From assembly GCF_020966775.1 (NCBI RefSeq), contig NZ_JAJKFV010000002.1:310001-374000 (forward strand): a stretch of 64,000 bases of DNA, in the 5' to 3' direction. Below, piece after piece: positions 19,345-27,836 of the stretch. The translations under genes were made by a program, and so were the position numbers. The notes below the pieces were generated by a model, which was given only the letters and a program-made list of their open reading frames with translations, did no database searches and was not told the origin of the DNA. Numbering within the stretch: the first letter of the stretch is position 1; the number at the start of each line of letters is the position of its first letter. Source of the DNA: Rhodopirellula halodulae (GTDB lineage Bacteria > Planctomycetota > Planctomycetia > Pirellulales > Pirellulaceae).

Positions 19345-20337
19345 TCAATCCTCCACCGAAGTTTCAAATCGCTGGATGAACGGCAATCGAGTCTTGCCAC
19401 CGTTCGGTCTACCAATTTCAACACCCCACGCGGGAACCTTTCCCGCACCGCTTTCTGTGAAGGCTTCTGGTCGATACGCACCACCTGCCCAAGGGCCGTC
19501 GACAACATCATGCGTCTTTGAAAAATGCACTCCGTCGTCGGCAAAAAGGACCGAGTTGACGATCTGCTTGGGACCTGTCGTTCCAATCATTGCCGCAACG
19601 CCTTTTCCCTGCGGCCAAACCAAAACTTCGTGGTTTCCCGGGATAACCGGATTCGCGGGGTGACGAACATACGGTCCTTCCGGGGACTCGGCGATCGCCA
19701 GCCCCATCTGCGTTTGCCCTGGTCCTTTCCCGAGCTGCCGTCCCTTGTAGTAAAGCCAGTACTTCCCCTCTCTAACAATCAAACAAGCATCGTCAACCAA
19801 GTGGCTGTCAAAGTCATCGGGATCATCACTGTTCTTCAACGCCGGATTGTTCGCGAGACGCGTCCACGGACCATCGGCTGAGTTCGAAACGGCGATGCCG
19901 ATTTTCGAATCAGGGTTGAACCCCTTTCGATAGTCTCGCGAGGTCCCCGTGTAGAACAGAAAGAAGCGTCCATCTGCCACAAGAATGTTGGGTGTAAAAA
20001 CACTGGCTCCATCCCAACCTCCTGCCTCACCTTTCGCGAGAGCCAAGCCTTGCTCGATCCAGTCGACACCATTCTCCGATGTTGCATACCAAATCGTCGC
20101 GTCATAGCCGGGCGAAATCTTGCCCTTGGAGTACCACACGTAATAAAGATCATCAACTCGGATGATGTCACTTGGATCTCGACGCATGACGCCGGCTTCC
20201 GCCCCAATTCCCTTGAGTGGCAGATGGGTCACTTTGACAGCGGGCAACGGTGGCTCATCCGCGTTGATGGTGACCATCGCCACAAATATCGCGTAGTAGC
20301 AAACGAGAAACTTGAAGATGCAAATGGTGTGTTTCAT
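19345..20337 (-). CDS. secreted GH117/GH43-like five-bladed propeller glycosidase
   Basis: About 330 residues. A signal peptide (MKHTICIFKFLVCYYAIFVAMVTINA) sets the start at 20337. The mature protein has the repeated blade signature of five-bladed beta-propeller glycosidases: MRRDPSDIIRVDDLYYVWYS, ATIWYATSENGVDW, FTPNILVADGRFFLFYTG, SKIGIAVSNSADGPW and HLVDDACLIVREGKYWLYY. The RRDPSDII and HLVDDACLI acidic pairs fit GH117, whose known members remove 3,6-anhydro-L-galactose from neoagaro-oligosaccharides. GH43-like activity on other sugars is possible. Next to many sulfatases this suggests an agar- or carrageenan-like substrate. Confidence 0.75.
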   Translation of the reverse strand: MKHTICIFKFLVCYYAIFVAMVTINADEPPLPAVKVTHLPLKGIGAEAGVMRRDPSDIIRVDDLYYVWYSKGKISPGYDATIWYATSENGVDWIEQGLALAKGEAGGWDGASVFTPNILVADGRFFLFYTGTSRDYRKGFNPDSKIGIAVSNSADGPWTRLANNPALKNSDDPDDFDSHLVDDACLIVREGKYWLYYKGRQLGKGPGQTQMGLAIAESPEGPYVRHPANPVIPGNHEVLVWPQGKGVAAMIGTTGPKQIVNSVLFADDGVHFSKTHDVVDGPWAGGAYRPEAFTESGAGKVPAWGVEIGRPNGGKTRLPFIQRFETSVED

Positions 20338-20463
20338 GGCCTGGGAGTTTGAAAGACAACTTCTGGATGGAACTTGAACGACCGTGGACGAGACTTTTCG
20401 GTAGCAAGTGTGGATGCAATTCAACAACGTCAAGGATCGCGAAAGCTTTGCGGAACGAGTGTG

Positions 20464-22356
20464 TTATTCGACCAGCGGCGCGGTGAACTCCGTCGACGTT
20501 GCCTTCGCATAGAAACCGACGTACTGGACCGATTCTAGATTCGACGGCAACGTGAAACGGATCGTTGTTCCATTGATTTCAGCTGAACCTCTTGACTCGG
20601 AAAGATCAATTGAAACCGTAATCTCAAAGGTATCGTCTGGCTTAAAGACCGCTTGTGTTGATGCGGCATTACCGACGTTCGCCCATCCACCCTCGAAAGC
20701 GACGTGCCGATTCATGCCAATGGCAGTTCCGATTTTGAAACTCGATTCATTGGTCGGTTCGGACGCCAAGACCAGGGCTCCATTTCGAGTGACTCCACTT
20801 TGTTGCGTACTCCGATACTTCAGTTGAATCATGGCTTGATCCACGATCGGATCATCCAACTTCTGCAGCGCGATCCCCTCGGCTTCCGGAGAAATGCGAT
20901 AGCCAAAGTCCGTCGACGTGACGCTGGATCCCCGAACAACGTCAAAGTCGCCCGTGGTGTCTTTACCGAGCGGTGGTTCCACCGCTGGCGAATTCTTTCG
21001 TTGTTTCGGTTGATCGAGCTTCCACCAATCGGGACCTTCGGCCAACACTTCCGCATCATGCTTGATCAGAGCCTCTCGCATCGCGGCAAACTTCTCAGGA
21101 AACTTTTTCGAGACATCGGTGGTCTCTTGCCAGTCTTGTTCGATGTTGTAAAGCTCAAACGAACGGAGGTCATCTGACCCAACGATCTTCCAGTCGCCCA
21201 CCCGCATGCCGACGCGAAACTCCGTCGGTGCCAAGTGGTTCCGCCAATACAACGGCTGCTCGCGTTGGACAGACTGCTCCGCGAACAAGGGCAACAAGCT
21301 GGTCCCATCGATGGTTCGATCCGTTGGAAGCGGTATGTCGAGGACATCGCAGATCGTCGGAAAGATGTCCGAACCGATGACCGGAGTTTCGCTCACACTG
21401 CCGGCTTTGATTTTGCCGGGCCAACGAACGATGCCCGGGACTCGGATACCACCTTCGTGAGTCGCCCGTTTTCGACCGCGCAATCCACCGGTTGATCCTC
21501 GAGTCCGACCTTTAGTTCCATTGCCCTCCGGGCCGTTGTCCGACGTGTAGAACACCACGGTATTGTCGCGATATCCCATGTCGTCAACTGCGGCCATCAG
21601 CTTACCGAAGGCGTCATCAAGCTGCGTGATGTTACCATGGTGCTGGCGAATTCCTTCGTCTTCAATATCCGCGTAGTGCTTCATGTATTGGGGAGCGGAT
21701 TCGATCGGCAGGTGTGGTTCGTGAGTCCAGACGGTGATAAAGAATGGCGTCTCTGAATTCTGCCGGCTCTTTAACCAGTCGATGACCTCGTCGGCCGCGA
21801 TCACAGCGCTGGGCCCTTCCATTCGCCCAACAGCCTCACCGTTTCTTACATAGTTGATCGGGTTCATATGGTTGGGAGACGCGTTGTTCTGTGTGGCTAG
21901 CCAGTGGTCGTAGCCGTGATCATCCGGCTGCGGCTGATCGTCAGAATTGAACTTCCCATTGAGGTGCCATTTTCCGGCATGGCAGGTTTCGTAGCCTCTC
22001 TTCTTCAGCAGCGAGGTAATCGTGATCTCGCTGTCACGCAGGTGGTAAATGCTTCCGCCCGGAATCCACCGCCAGACACCATTCCGATAGGGAGTTCGCC
22101 CAGTCAGGATTGCCGACCGTGATGGCGAACAGACCGAACATGCCGCATAGCACCGGGTAAGCCGCAACCCTTCACTGGCAAACTTGTCCAGGTTCGGCGA
22201 CTGGATGATCGGATGGCCGTAACAGCCAAGATCGCCCCAGCCCTGATCGTCTGTTAAGAACACAATGAAATTGGGTGGATCTTCTGCCCCTTCAGCAATG
22301 TTGAACGGGCAGAAGGCTGCTAGAGCCAAGACGACGGCAAGAACGGTTTTGGACAT
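20464..22356 (-). CDS. secreted type I sulfatase with C-terminal beta domain
   Basis: A 630-residue arylsulfatase-superfamily enzyme that would hydrolyse a sulfate ester of a glycan in the periplasm or outside the cell. It has a signal peptide (1-23), metal-binding LTDDQGWGD (34-42, D36/D37) and the formylglycine motif CSPSR (C76), which needs modification by a formylglycine-generating enzyme. KWHLNG and the DNGPEG motif follow. The last 150 residues (after the usual sulfatase end near 450) form an extra beta-rich domain, probably a concanavalin-like or sugar-binding module (KIGTAIGMNRHVAFEGGW). It leads into the GH117-like and DUF6786-type genes on the same strand. Confidence 0.9.
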   Translation of the reverse strand: MSKTVLAVVLALAAFCPFNIAEGAEDPPNFIVFLTDDQGWGDLGCYGHPIIQSPNLDKFASEGLRLTRCYAACSVCSPSRSAILTGRTPYRNGVWRWIPGGSIYHLRDSEITITSLLKKRGYETCHAGKWHLNGKFNSDDQPQPDDHGYDHWLATQNNASPNHMNPINYVRNGEAVGRMEGPSAVIAADEVIDWLKSRQNSETPFFITVWTHEPHLPIESAPQYMKHYADIEDEGIRQHHGNITQLDDAFGKLMAAVDDMGYRDNTVVFYTSDNGPEGNGTKGRTRGSTGGLRGRKRATHEGGIRVPGIVRWPGKIKAGSVSETPVIGSDIFPTICDVLDIPLPTDRTIDGTSLLPLFAEQSVQREQPLYWRNHLAPTEFRVGMRVGDWKIVGSDDLRSFELYNIEQDWQETTDVSKKFPEKFAAMREALIKHDAEVLAEGPDWWKLDQPKQRKNSPAVEPPLGKDTTGDFDVVRGSSVTSTDFGYRISPEAEGIALQKLDDPIVDQAMIQLKYRSTQQSGVTRNGALVLASEPTNESSFKIGTAIGMNRHVAFEGGWANVGNAASTQAVFKPDDTFEITVSIDLSESRGSAEINGTTIRFTLPSNLESVQYVGFYAKATSTEFTAPLVE

Positions 22357-22401
22357 TGACAGACCTTAGAAATCGATTTCTTTGATGAGGATCAGTTTTA
22401 G

Positions 22402-22469
22402 GTAGCGGAACTCGTCAAGAGTTTCGAATCTCCCTACCGCCGAACGAAAGTCTTGACGACTTCCGCTAC
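22402..22469. repeat. REP-A inverted pair
   Basis: Two hairpins facing each other (22402-22426 and 22445-22469), each with a GTAG foot (CTAC on the right copy). The left stem is CGGAACTC/GAGTTTCG with loop GTCAA. The right copy runs into the sulfatase gene, and its GTAG supplies that gene's TAG stop. Confidence 0.85.
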
Positions 22470-23959
22470 CGTTTTCTGGCATGGTTTGGATGTCGCTTCT
22501 GCCGCTGCTTCGCAATTGCTTTGACTATGGCTGGATCCAGAGTGTCCCAATCTTTCTCGTGACTGATCACGGGCACGTCGGGGAAGAGTGAACCGGTAGG
22601 ACGCTGTTGTCGGCCACGCTGCATAAACTCGCCAAGATTCTGACGAATGGAATCGCCGAGTTCCATCAACTCATTCACAATCTGTGGATTGTCGGCTGCA
22701 ACGTTCGTGCTTTCCGCTAAGTCTGTGTCGAGGTTGTACAGAACCGGATTTCGAAGATCTGCAAACGCTCTGTTCCTATCCCAAAACGGTAATTGTTCCT
22801 GACTTCGCGGCAGATGGAGCTTCCACGGTCCGCTTCGGATGGCCTGGAGATTCTCGCAGTTGTAGTAGAAGAACGGCTGTGCTGTTGGACGCTTGAGCGG
22901 AATCCCTTCGAAGAGCGGCAGCAAATTTTCCCCATCGTAAACACGCTCCTTCGGCAACTCCGCTCCGATGGCCGCGGACAGCGTCGGAAACACGTCCATT
23001 GCGTTGATACCAACATCGGATACCGACGGCTCTTTGATTCGGGCCGGCCAGTGGAAGATGAACGGAACGCGGTGCCCGCCTTCAAATGTGACGTACTTTG
23101 TTCCTCGATATGGTTTGGCGTATTGATTGGCGGTCGGTCCGTTATCGGATGTGAAGATCACGATCGTGTTGTCCGCGATGCCCGATTTTCTCAGCGCGGC
23201 CATCATCTCACCGATGCCCCAGTCGAGTTCCTGCATGACATCGCCTCGGACACCATCCTTTGAACTCCCCTTGAAGTCCTTGCCCGCCTGGTACGGCGTG
23301 TGGGGATAGTTGTGGGCGTAGTAGAGAAAGAATGGCTCGCTGCGAGTCGCCTGGTCGTGAATGATCTTCGTGACACGTTCCGTATACAGCTGTGTCAGCC
23401 GATCAAGCGGCGTTCGTGCAAATACCACTTTGTCTCCGTCGAAGAACTTCGGCGAGTGGCTAAAGTTGCATGGCATGCCGTAATAGCTGTCAAAGCCCTG
23501 CGTCCGAGGCAGGAATTCCGGCTCTGTGCCCAGGTGCCATTTGCCGACCATGTGAGTGGCGTACCCGTGCTTGCTGAGTTGCTCGGCAATCGTGATCTCA
23601 TCCGGACGCAGTCCAAGGAACCAATGGGCTGTCCGATTTGGATTGATTCCCATGTAAAGACCGGCACGCTGCGGATAAGCGCCCGTCAGAAACGCCGCTC
23701 GTGACGGCGAACAGATGGAAGCTGCCGTATGGAAATCCGTAAACCGGGTTCCTTCGGCAGCAAGCTGGTCAATGTGCGGTGTCTTGACCTTCTCAGCTCC
23801 ATAGCAGCCAACGTCGGAGTAGCCCAGATCATCAGTCAGCATAAAAATGATGTTGGGTCGTTCTGCTGCACACGCAATCGAGGATGCGAGCAGCACCAGG
23901 CAACCAATCGAATAGGGTCTAATTGCAACGGAAGTCGTCAATACTTTCAACCACACCAT
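22466..23959 (-). CDS. secreted type I sulfatase
   Basis: About 497 residues from the ATG at 23959. Metal site MLTDDLGYSD (40-49) and formylglycine motif CSPSR (C83) are intact, as are KWHLG, the TSDNGP metal motif and PFFYYNCENLQAIRSGPWKLHLP. It should desulfate a glycan outside the cytoplasm. The signal peptide core is IGCLVLLASSIACAA (18-32). Everything upstream of about residue 10 is encoded by a REP-A pair, including the ATG I use; a GTG at 24034, overlapping the stop of the preceding double sulfatase, and an ATG at 24025 are the other candidates. The C-terminal TAG stop is also inside a REP-A copy. Confidence 0.85.
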   Translation of the reverse strand: MVWLKVLTTSVAIRPYSIGCLVLLASSIACAAERPNIIFMLTDDLGYSDVGCYGAEKVKTPHIDQLAAEGTRFTDFHTAASICSPSRAAFLTGAYPQRAGLYMGINPNRTAHWFLGLRPDEITIAEQLSKHGYATHMVGKWHLGTEPEFLPRTQGFDSYYGMPCNFSHSPKFFDGDKVVFARTPLDRLTQLYTERVTKIIHDQATRSEPFFLYYAHNYPHTPYQAGKDFKGSSKDGVRGDVMQELDWGIGEMMAALRKSGIADNTIVIFTSDNGPTANQYAKPYRGTKYVTFEGGHRVPFIFHWPARIKEPSVSDVGINAMDVFPTLSAAIGAELPKERVYDGENLLPLFEGIPLKRPTAQPFFYYNCENLQAIRSGPWKLHLPRSQEQLPFWDRNRAFADLRNPVLYNLDTDLAESTNVAADNPQIVNELMELGDSIRQNLGEFMQRGRQQRPTGSLFPDVPVISHEKDWDTLDPAIVKAIAKQRQKRHPNHARKR

Positions 23960-23993
23960 TCCAAGACTGAAAGTCTCAACGACTTCCGCTACG
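23925..23993. repeat. REP-A inverted pair at a gene start
   Basis: Left copy 23925-23949 and right copy 23967-23993, the left copy with a degenerate foot (GCAACG in place of GTAGCG). It lies across the 5 prime end of the sulfatase reading frame and contributes codons there. Confidence 0.8.
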
Positions 23994-24030
23994 ACGATCG
24001 GCAGCAGACTATTAATGCCTAGCATTTGCT

Positions 24031-27000
24031 TCACTGAGCTAAATCCTTTGACAGCGGTCTTGGATTCTCGACGAATGCCGCCGGTCGGCTGTTGTTAGCA
24101 ATGTCGTTTGCAAACTCGTGCAGGTGATTGTTGAGCTGTTTCACAACTTCGGGGTGCGCCTTGATGACATTATTCATTTCTCCAATGTCGTCTTCGAGAT
24201 TGTAGAGTTGCATCGGTCGACCTTTTTTGGTGTGGAGCTTCCACTTGCCCGATCGGACGGCCGTGAGCGAGTTGCCTTGATGATAAAAGAATGCTTCGTG
24301 CGGCGTTGGGGACTGGCCGACAAGTGTCGGCCAGATGTCTTTTCCGTCGATGATGCAATCGGTGGGAAGTTCAGCTCCGGCCAATTTGGCAAACGTCGGA
24401 AGCAGGTCCATGGTCGTCATCAATTCATTGTTGTCGTGGCCCGCGGGAATCATTCCGGGCCAGCGGATGACGGTTGGTTCTCGCATGCCGCCTTCAAACG
24501 TCGTTCCCTTGTGACCTCTTAGCGGGCCGGGGCTGGCGTGAAGGGTGTTCTTCGGAGGACCGTTGTCTGAGGTGAAAATGACGAGAGTCTTCTCGTCCAA
24601 TCCATTTGCTTTGAGTGTGTCGAGAATGGTTCCGACCGACCAGTCGATTTCGGCGATCGCCTGTCGGAACAATTCGTCACGCGTGCGATAGTCGATCTTG
24701 CCATCTTCGTCCTTCAGCTTCGAAACAACTTCATCGGCGACGCCTTCCATGAACGGCGGAGACACGTGCAGCGGAGCATGAGGAATTGGATGTGGAACAT
24801 ACAAGAAGAAAGGAACGTCTTTGTTCTGCTGAATGAACGATACAGCTCGTTCGGTGATCCGTTCGGTGAGGTAGTCTGCATCCGGATCCATCTCAATCAC
24901 AGTGTCGCCGTCGAGCAGCGGCAATGGTGGGAAGTCGTATTTGTCCTGCCGTGGATGGAACGGGTGAATGTCGTGACTGTAAGGCAGTCCGAAGAACTCG
25001 TCGAAGCCCTGCCGTGTTGGAAGAAAATCTGGCTGATCTCCGAGATGCCATTTGCCAAACATCCCCGTTTTGTATCCAGCTGATTTGAGAACCTCTGCGA
25101 TTGTCATTTCCTCGGGATTCAATCCCTTGGTATCGCCGGCCAGCAACACTCCAAAGTTCGATCCTGTCGCCATACCGACTCGCTTTGGATAGCAGCCCGT
25201 CATCAGGCCTGCTCGAGAAGGCGTGCAAACCGGAGCCGCGACGTAAAAGCTGGTGAGCCGGGAACCTTCTTTGGCCATCTGATCGATACGCGGTGTGCTG
25301 ACGTGATCTGCTTCGTAGCAACTTAAATCACCGTAGCCCTGGTCGTCTGTGAAAATGACGACAAAGTTTGGCTTGAAGGACGGCACCCCCTCAGTCTTCG
25401 AGTAGTGGACTTCGCCAGAAGTCCCTTTCAGCTCGGGAGATTTTGATTTGGAATTCTGGTGAATCCCACTTCTGGCCGTAGGGTACTCGTCGAACACTTT
25501 CCCATCGAACTGAAAATCGTCGGCCGTGATGTGACCCCAACCGCCGGTCGCGTTGTCGACGATCTTGATAAACATCTTCTTCCCGGCATGCGGTGAAAGG
25601 TCCCATTCGCACTGCTGCATGACCTGGTCACGGATGCCTCGAGCGAACTGAACTTCTTTTCCGTCCGCAGTGCATAGAGCCGCATACGTGTTCGGGCCGT
25701 CGCCGCCGCCGACACGGAACGTCATCTTGCCAGATTCGGGAATGAATAACGGTGAGACGAGGATACCCGTTTGAGGGTCACTTCCTTTTTCGGCGTCTGC
25801 GGATGCTTCCAATGTCGTCAGGTAGTGTTCACCCTGCTTGTTGTATTCACCTTGGTTGTGAAAGAAACGATCTCGGCTGCCGATGATGTGCCCGAATTCC
25901 CCTTCGATGATTCTCCAGGGAGCTAGCTTACCCGATTCAAAATCAAATGACGCGCTGCGTTTACTAGGAGTCGCCTGTGTCTTCTTTGCCGGCTTGTAGT
26001 GGACTTCGCTAGAAGTCCTTCGTTTTCGCTTTCCTTGCTTGGGGGAATTCTGGCGAATTCCTCTACGGTACGGTGCAAGCAACGCATTCAGTTCCTTGAC
26101 GACTTCTGGATGTTGATCATGGACATTCTTTTTCTGGTTCACGTCTGCTTTTAAATCGTATAGCTGAGCGGGCGGCGCGTCCTGCTTGATCTTGCCGTCT
26201 TCGATGTCGCTGTTGACGGAGCCCACGAAAGTCGCCGCTGCTGGTCCGGCGAATGTGTGATCGCCTGGCTTCTTCCCCCCGAATCCGCCGCTCCCCTGGT
26301 TCGGGATATACATCCACTTTCCTTTGCGAACGGATAGGTGAGTGCCCTTGTGTGGAGCTAGAACCAGATGGTCGCGAATCTGCTCTTCCGGTTCGTCTAC
26401 GAAGGCAGGAAGCATGTTGACGCTGTCCGCCTGCTGAGCCTTCCCAATCTTTTGTCCGGTTAACGCAGCAAAGGTCGCCAGCATGTCGACGTTACCAATC
26501 AACTGATCCGAAGTCGTGCCCGCTTTCACTCTGCCCGGCCAACGCACAATCATTGGCACGCGGTGACCACCTTCCCAGACCCCGAACTTGAACCCAAGCA
26601 AGTCACCGTTCTGCCGATGTCCCGCCTGAAAGGCAGCCTGACCACCGAGATTGAACATGCCGCCGTTGTCACTCGTGAAGATCACCAATGTGTTGTCAGC
26701 AACTCCGTTCTCTTCAAGACAAGTCATCACCTCGCCGACGATCCAGTCGAGCTCATGGATGAAATCACCATAAAGACCACACCCGCTGGTACCCTGAAAC
26801 CGTTTGGCGGGAGTAAAGGGGTGGTGAATGTTGGTCGTCGCTAGATACAGAAAGAACGGCTTGTCTTTGTGCTCATTGATCCATTCGACTGACTTCTTCG
26901 CCAGCGTTGTTCCGACCTGGTAATCGTTGAACAGCGCGTGAGCCTTCTTTGCTCCACCAAATTGATTGGCACTACGCTGCGCGGCTTCCGGAGGAATGGG

Positions 27001-27615
27001 TGTGATCGGCGTGATGCCTTTGGCATTCCTGCCGAGATGCACCAGCGGGTCATCCGAATCGCTGCCGACGACGCGATCGTTTTCAACATAAACATAGGGA
27101 GGAGCACTGTTGACGACTGGCATACCAAAGTAGTAATCAAACCCAAGATCCTGTGGCCCGGGACGCAATGGTTCCTGCCACTTGTTCGTTCCCTCCCCGA
27201 ATCCCAGGTGCCATTTCCCGACCACGCCTGTTTCGTAACCCGCGCTCTTGAACACATCTGCGATGGTCGTCTTGTCGGTATCGACAATGAGTCCTGAAGT
27301 AATGGGAGCAGGTCCCCAAACGCCTCGGCCACCGCTGGCGTGGACCGGATATTGGCCGGTCAGTAACGCATAACGCGACGGCGTGCAAACCGCTGACACC
27401 GAATGGGCATCCGTGAACCGCCGCCCGTCCGCGGCCAACGCGTCAATATTTGGTGTCTGTACTTTGGTAGCGCCGTAACACCCTAGATCACCGTAGCCGA
27501 GATCGTCAGCGAAGATCAGAACGACATTGGGCGGCCCTTCCGCTGACTGACAGGACAGAGTCGGAGCTAGATAGATGAAAATTGCCGCGATGGCGAGAAC
27601 AAATCTTTTATTCAT
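24031..27615 (-). CDS. double sulfatase with internal sugar-binding-like cassette
   Basis: About 1194 residues carrying two complete sulfatase domains in one chain. Domain 1: signal peptide 1-25, ADDLGYGD (36-43), CTPSR (C77), KWHLGFG and TSDNGG. A linker from about 500 to 740 contains a jelly-roll-like module of about 175 residues (FDFESGKLAPWRIIEG to GWGHITADDFQFDG) of the kind found beside planctomycete glycosidases. Domain 2: FTDDQGYGD, CTPSR (C797), KWHLGD, TSDNGPP and SGKWKLHTKKG. Both catalytic Cys are present. The module is bounded on each side by an in-frame REP-B pair. The start is the ATG at 27615, just before the signal peptide; the 25 codons upstream include REP-A sequence. The second domain has no signal peptide of its own. 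Confidence 0.88.
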   Translation of the reverse strand: MNKRFVLAIAAIFIYLAPTLSCQSAEGPPNVVLIFADDLGYGDLGCYGATKVQTPNIDALAADGRRFTDAHSVSAVCTPSRYALLTGQYPVHASGGRGVWGPAPITSGLIVDTDKTTIADVFKSAGYETGVVGKWHLGFGEGTNKWQEPLRPGPQDLGFDYYFGMPVVNSAPPYVYVENDRVVGSDSDDPLVHLGRNAKGITPITPIPPEAAQRSANQFGGAKKAHALFNDYQVGTTLAKKSVEWINEHKDKPFFLYLATTNIHHPFTPAKRFQGTSGCGLYGDFIHELDWIVGEVMTCLEENGVADNTLVIFTSDNGGMFNLGGQAAFQAGHRQNGDLLGFKFGVWEGGHRVPMIVRWPGRVKAGTTSDQLIGNVDMLATFAALTGQKIGKAQQADSVNMLPAFVDEPEEQIRDHLVLAPHKGTHLSVRKGKWMYIPNQGSGGFGGKKPGDHTFAGPAAATFVGSVNSDIEDGKIKQDAPPAQLYDLKADVNQKKNVHDQHPEVVKELNALLAPYRRGIRQNSPKQGKRKRRTSSEVHYKPAKKTQATPSKRSASFDFESGKLAPWRIIEGEFGHIIGSRDRFFHNQGEYNKQGEHYLTTLEASADAEKGSDPQTGILVSPLFIPESGKMTFRVGGGDGPNTYAALCTADGKEVQFARGIRDQVMQQCEWDLSPHAGKKMFIKIVDNATGGWGHITADDFQFDGKVFDEYPTARSGIHQNSKSKSPELKGTSGEVHYSKTEGVPSFKPNFVVIFTDDQGYGDLSCYEADHVSTPRIDQMAKEGSRLTSFYVAAPVCTPSRAGLMTGCYPKRVGMATGSNFGVLLAGDTKGLNPEEMTIAEVLKSAGYKTGMFGKWHLGDQPDFLPTRQGFDEFFGLPYSHDIHPFHPRQDKYDFPPLPLLDGDTVIEMDPDADYLTERITERAVSFIQQNKDVPFFLYVPHPIPHAPLHVSPPFMEGVADEVVSKLKDEDGKIDYRTRDELFRQAIAEIDWSVGTILDTLKANGLDEKTLVIFTSDNGPPKNTLHASPGPLRGHKGTTFEGGMREPTVIRWPGMIPAGHDNNELMTTMDLLPTFAKLAGAELPTDCIIDGKDIWPTLVGQSPTPHEAFFYHQGNSLTAVRSGKWKLHTKKGRPMQLYNLEDDIGEMNNVIKAHPEVVKQLNNHLHEFANDIANNSRPAAFVENPRPLSKDLAQ
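25402..25470. repeat. REP-B pair inside the double sulfatase (3 prime side of cassette)
   Basis: A full REP-B copy at 25402-25424 (GTAGT, then GGACTTC, loop GCCA, GAAGTCC) faces a degenerate inverted copy at 25450-25470. It is translated in frame, about residues 716-738 of the double sulfatase. Confidence 0.85.
25996..26068. repeat. REP-B pair inside the double sulfatase (5 prime side of cassette)
   Basis: A REP-B copy at 25996-26018 (loop GCTA) faces an inverted copy at 26044-26068 with stem GGAATTC/GAATTCC. It is translated in frame, about residues 516-540, at the end of the first sulfatase domain. Confidence 0.87.
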
Positions 27616-27633
27616 AGTCTTGCTGAATTTTGT

Positions 27634-27700
27634 GCAGCGGAATTCGTCAAGAATTTCGGCCTTTGCTGGAGTTCTCGAAAGTCTCAACAACTTTCGCTAC
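27634..27700. repeat. REP-A inverted pair
   Basis: Left copy 27634-27658 with stem CGGAATTC/GAATTTCG; right copy 27676-27700. It lies just upstream of the double sulfatase start, so it may be in its leader. Confidence 0.83.
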
Positions 27701-27750
27701 GATTTTTTGGCAAACCTTCTCTTTAAGCGAGACGTGGTTACGAATGTCCG

Positions 27751-27809
27751 GTAGTGGATTTCGCCAGAAATCCTGCGGAACAAAGGATTTCTGGCGAAAT
27801 CCACTACGG
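27751..27809. repeat. REP-B inverted pair
   Basis: A copy at 27751-27773 with stem GGATTTC/GAAATCC and loop GCCA faces an inverted copy at 27785-27809 with the same stem change. It sits between two sulfatase genes, 51 bases from a REP-A pair. Confidence 0.88.
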
Positions 27810-27836
27810 TGGGTAAGGACTCGTCTGCATCGCGAC

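Noticed and set aside
19278..19586. Upstream extension of the DUF6786-type protein
   Set aside because: The extension overlaps the GH117-like coding end, and a signal peptide begins at 19277.
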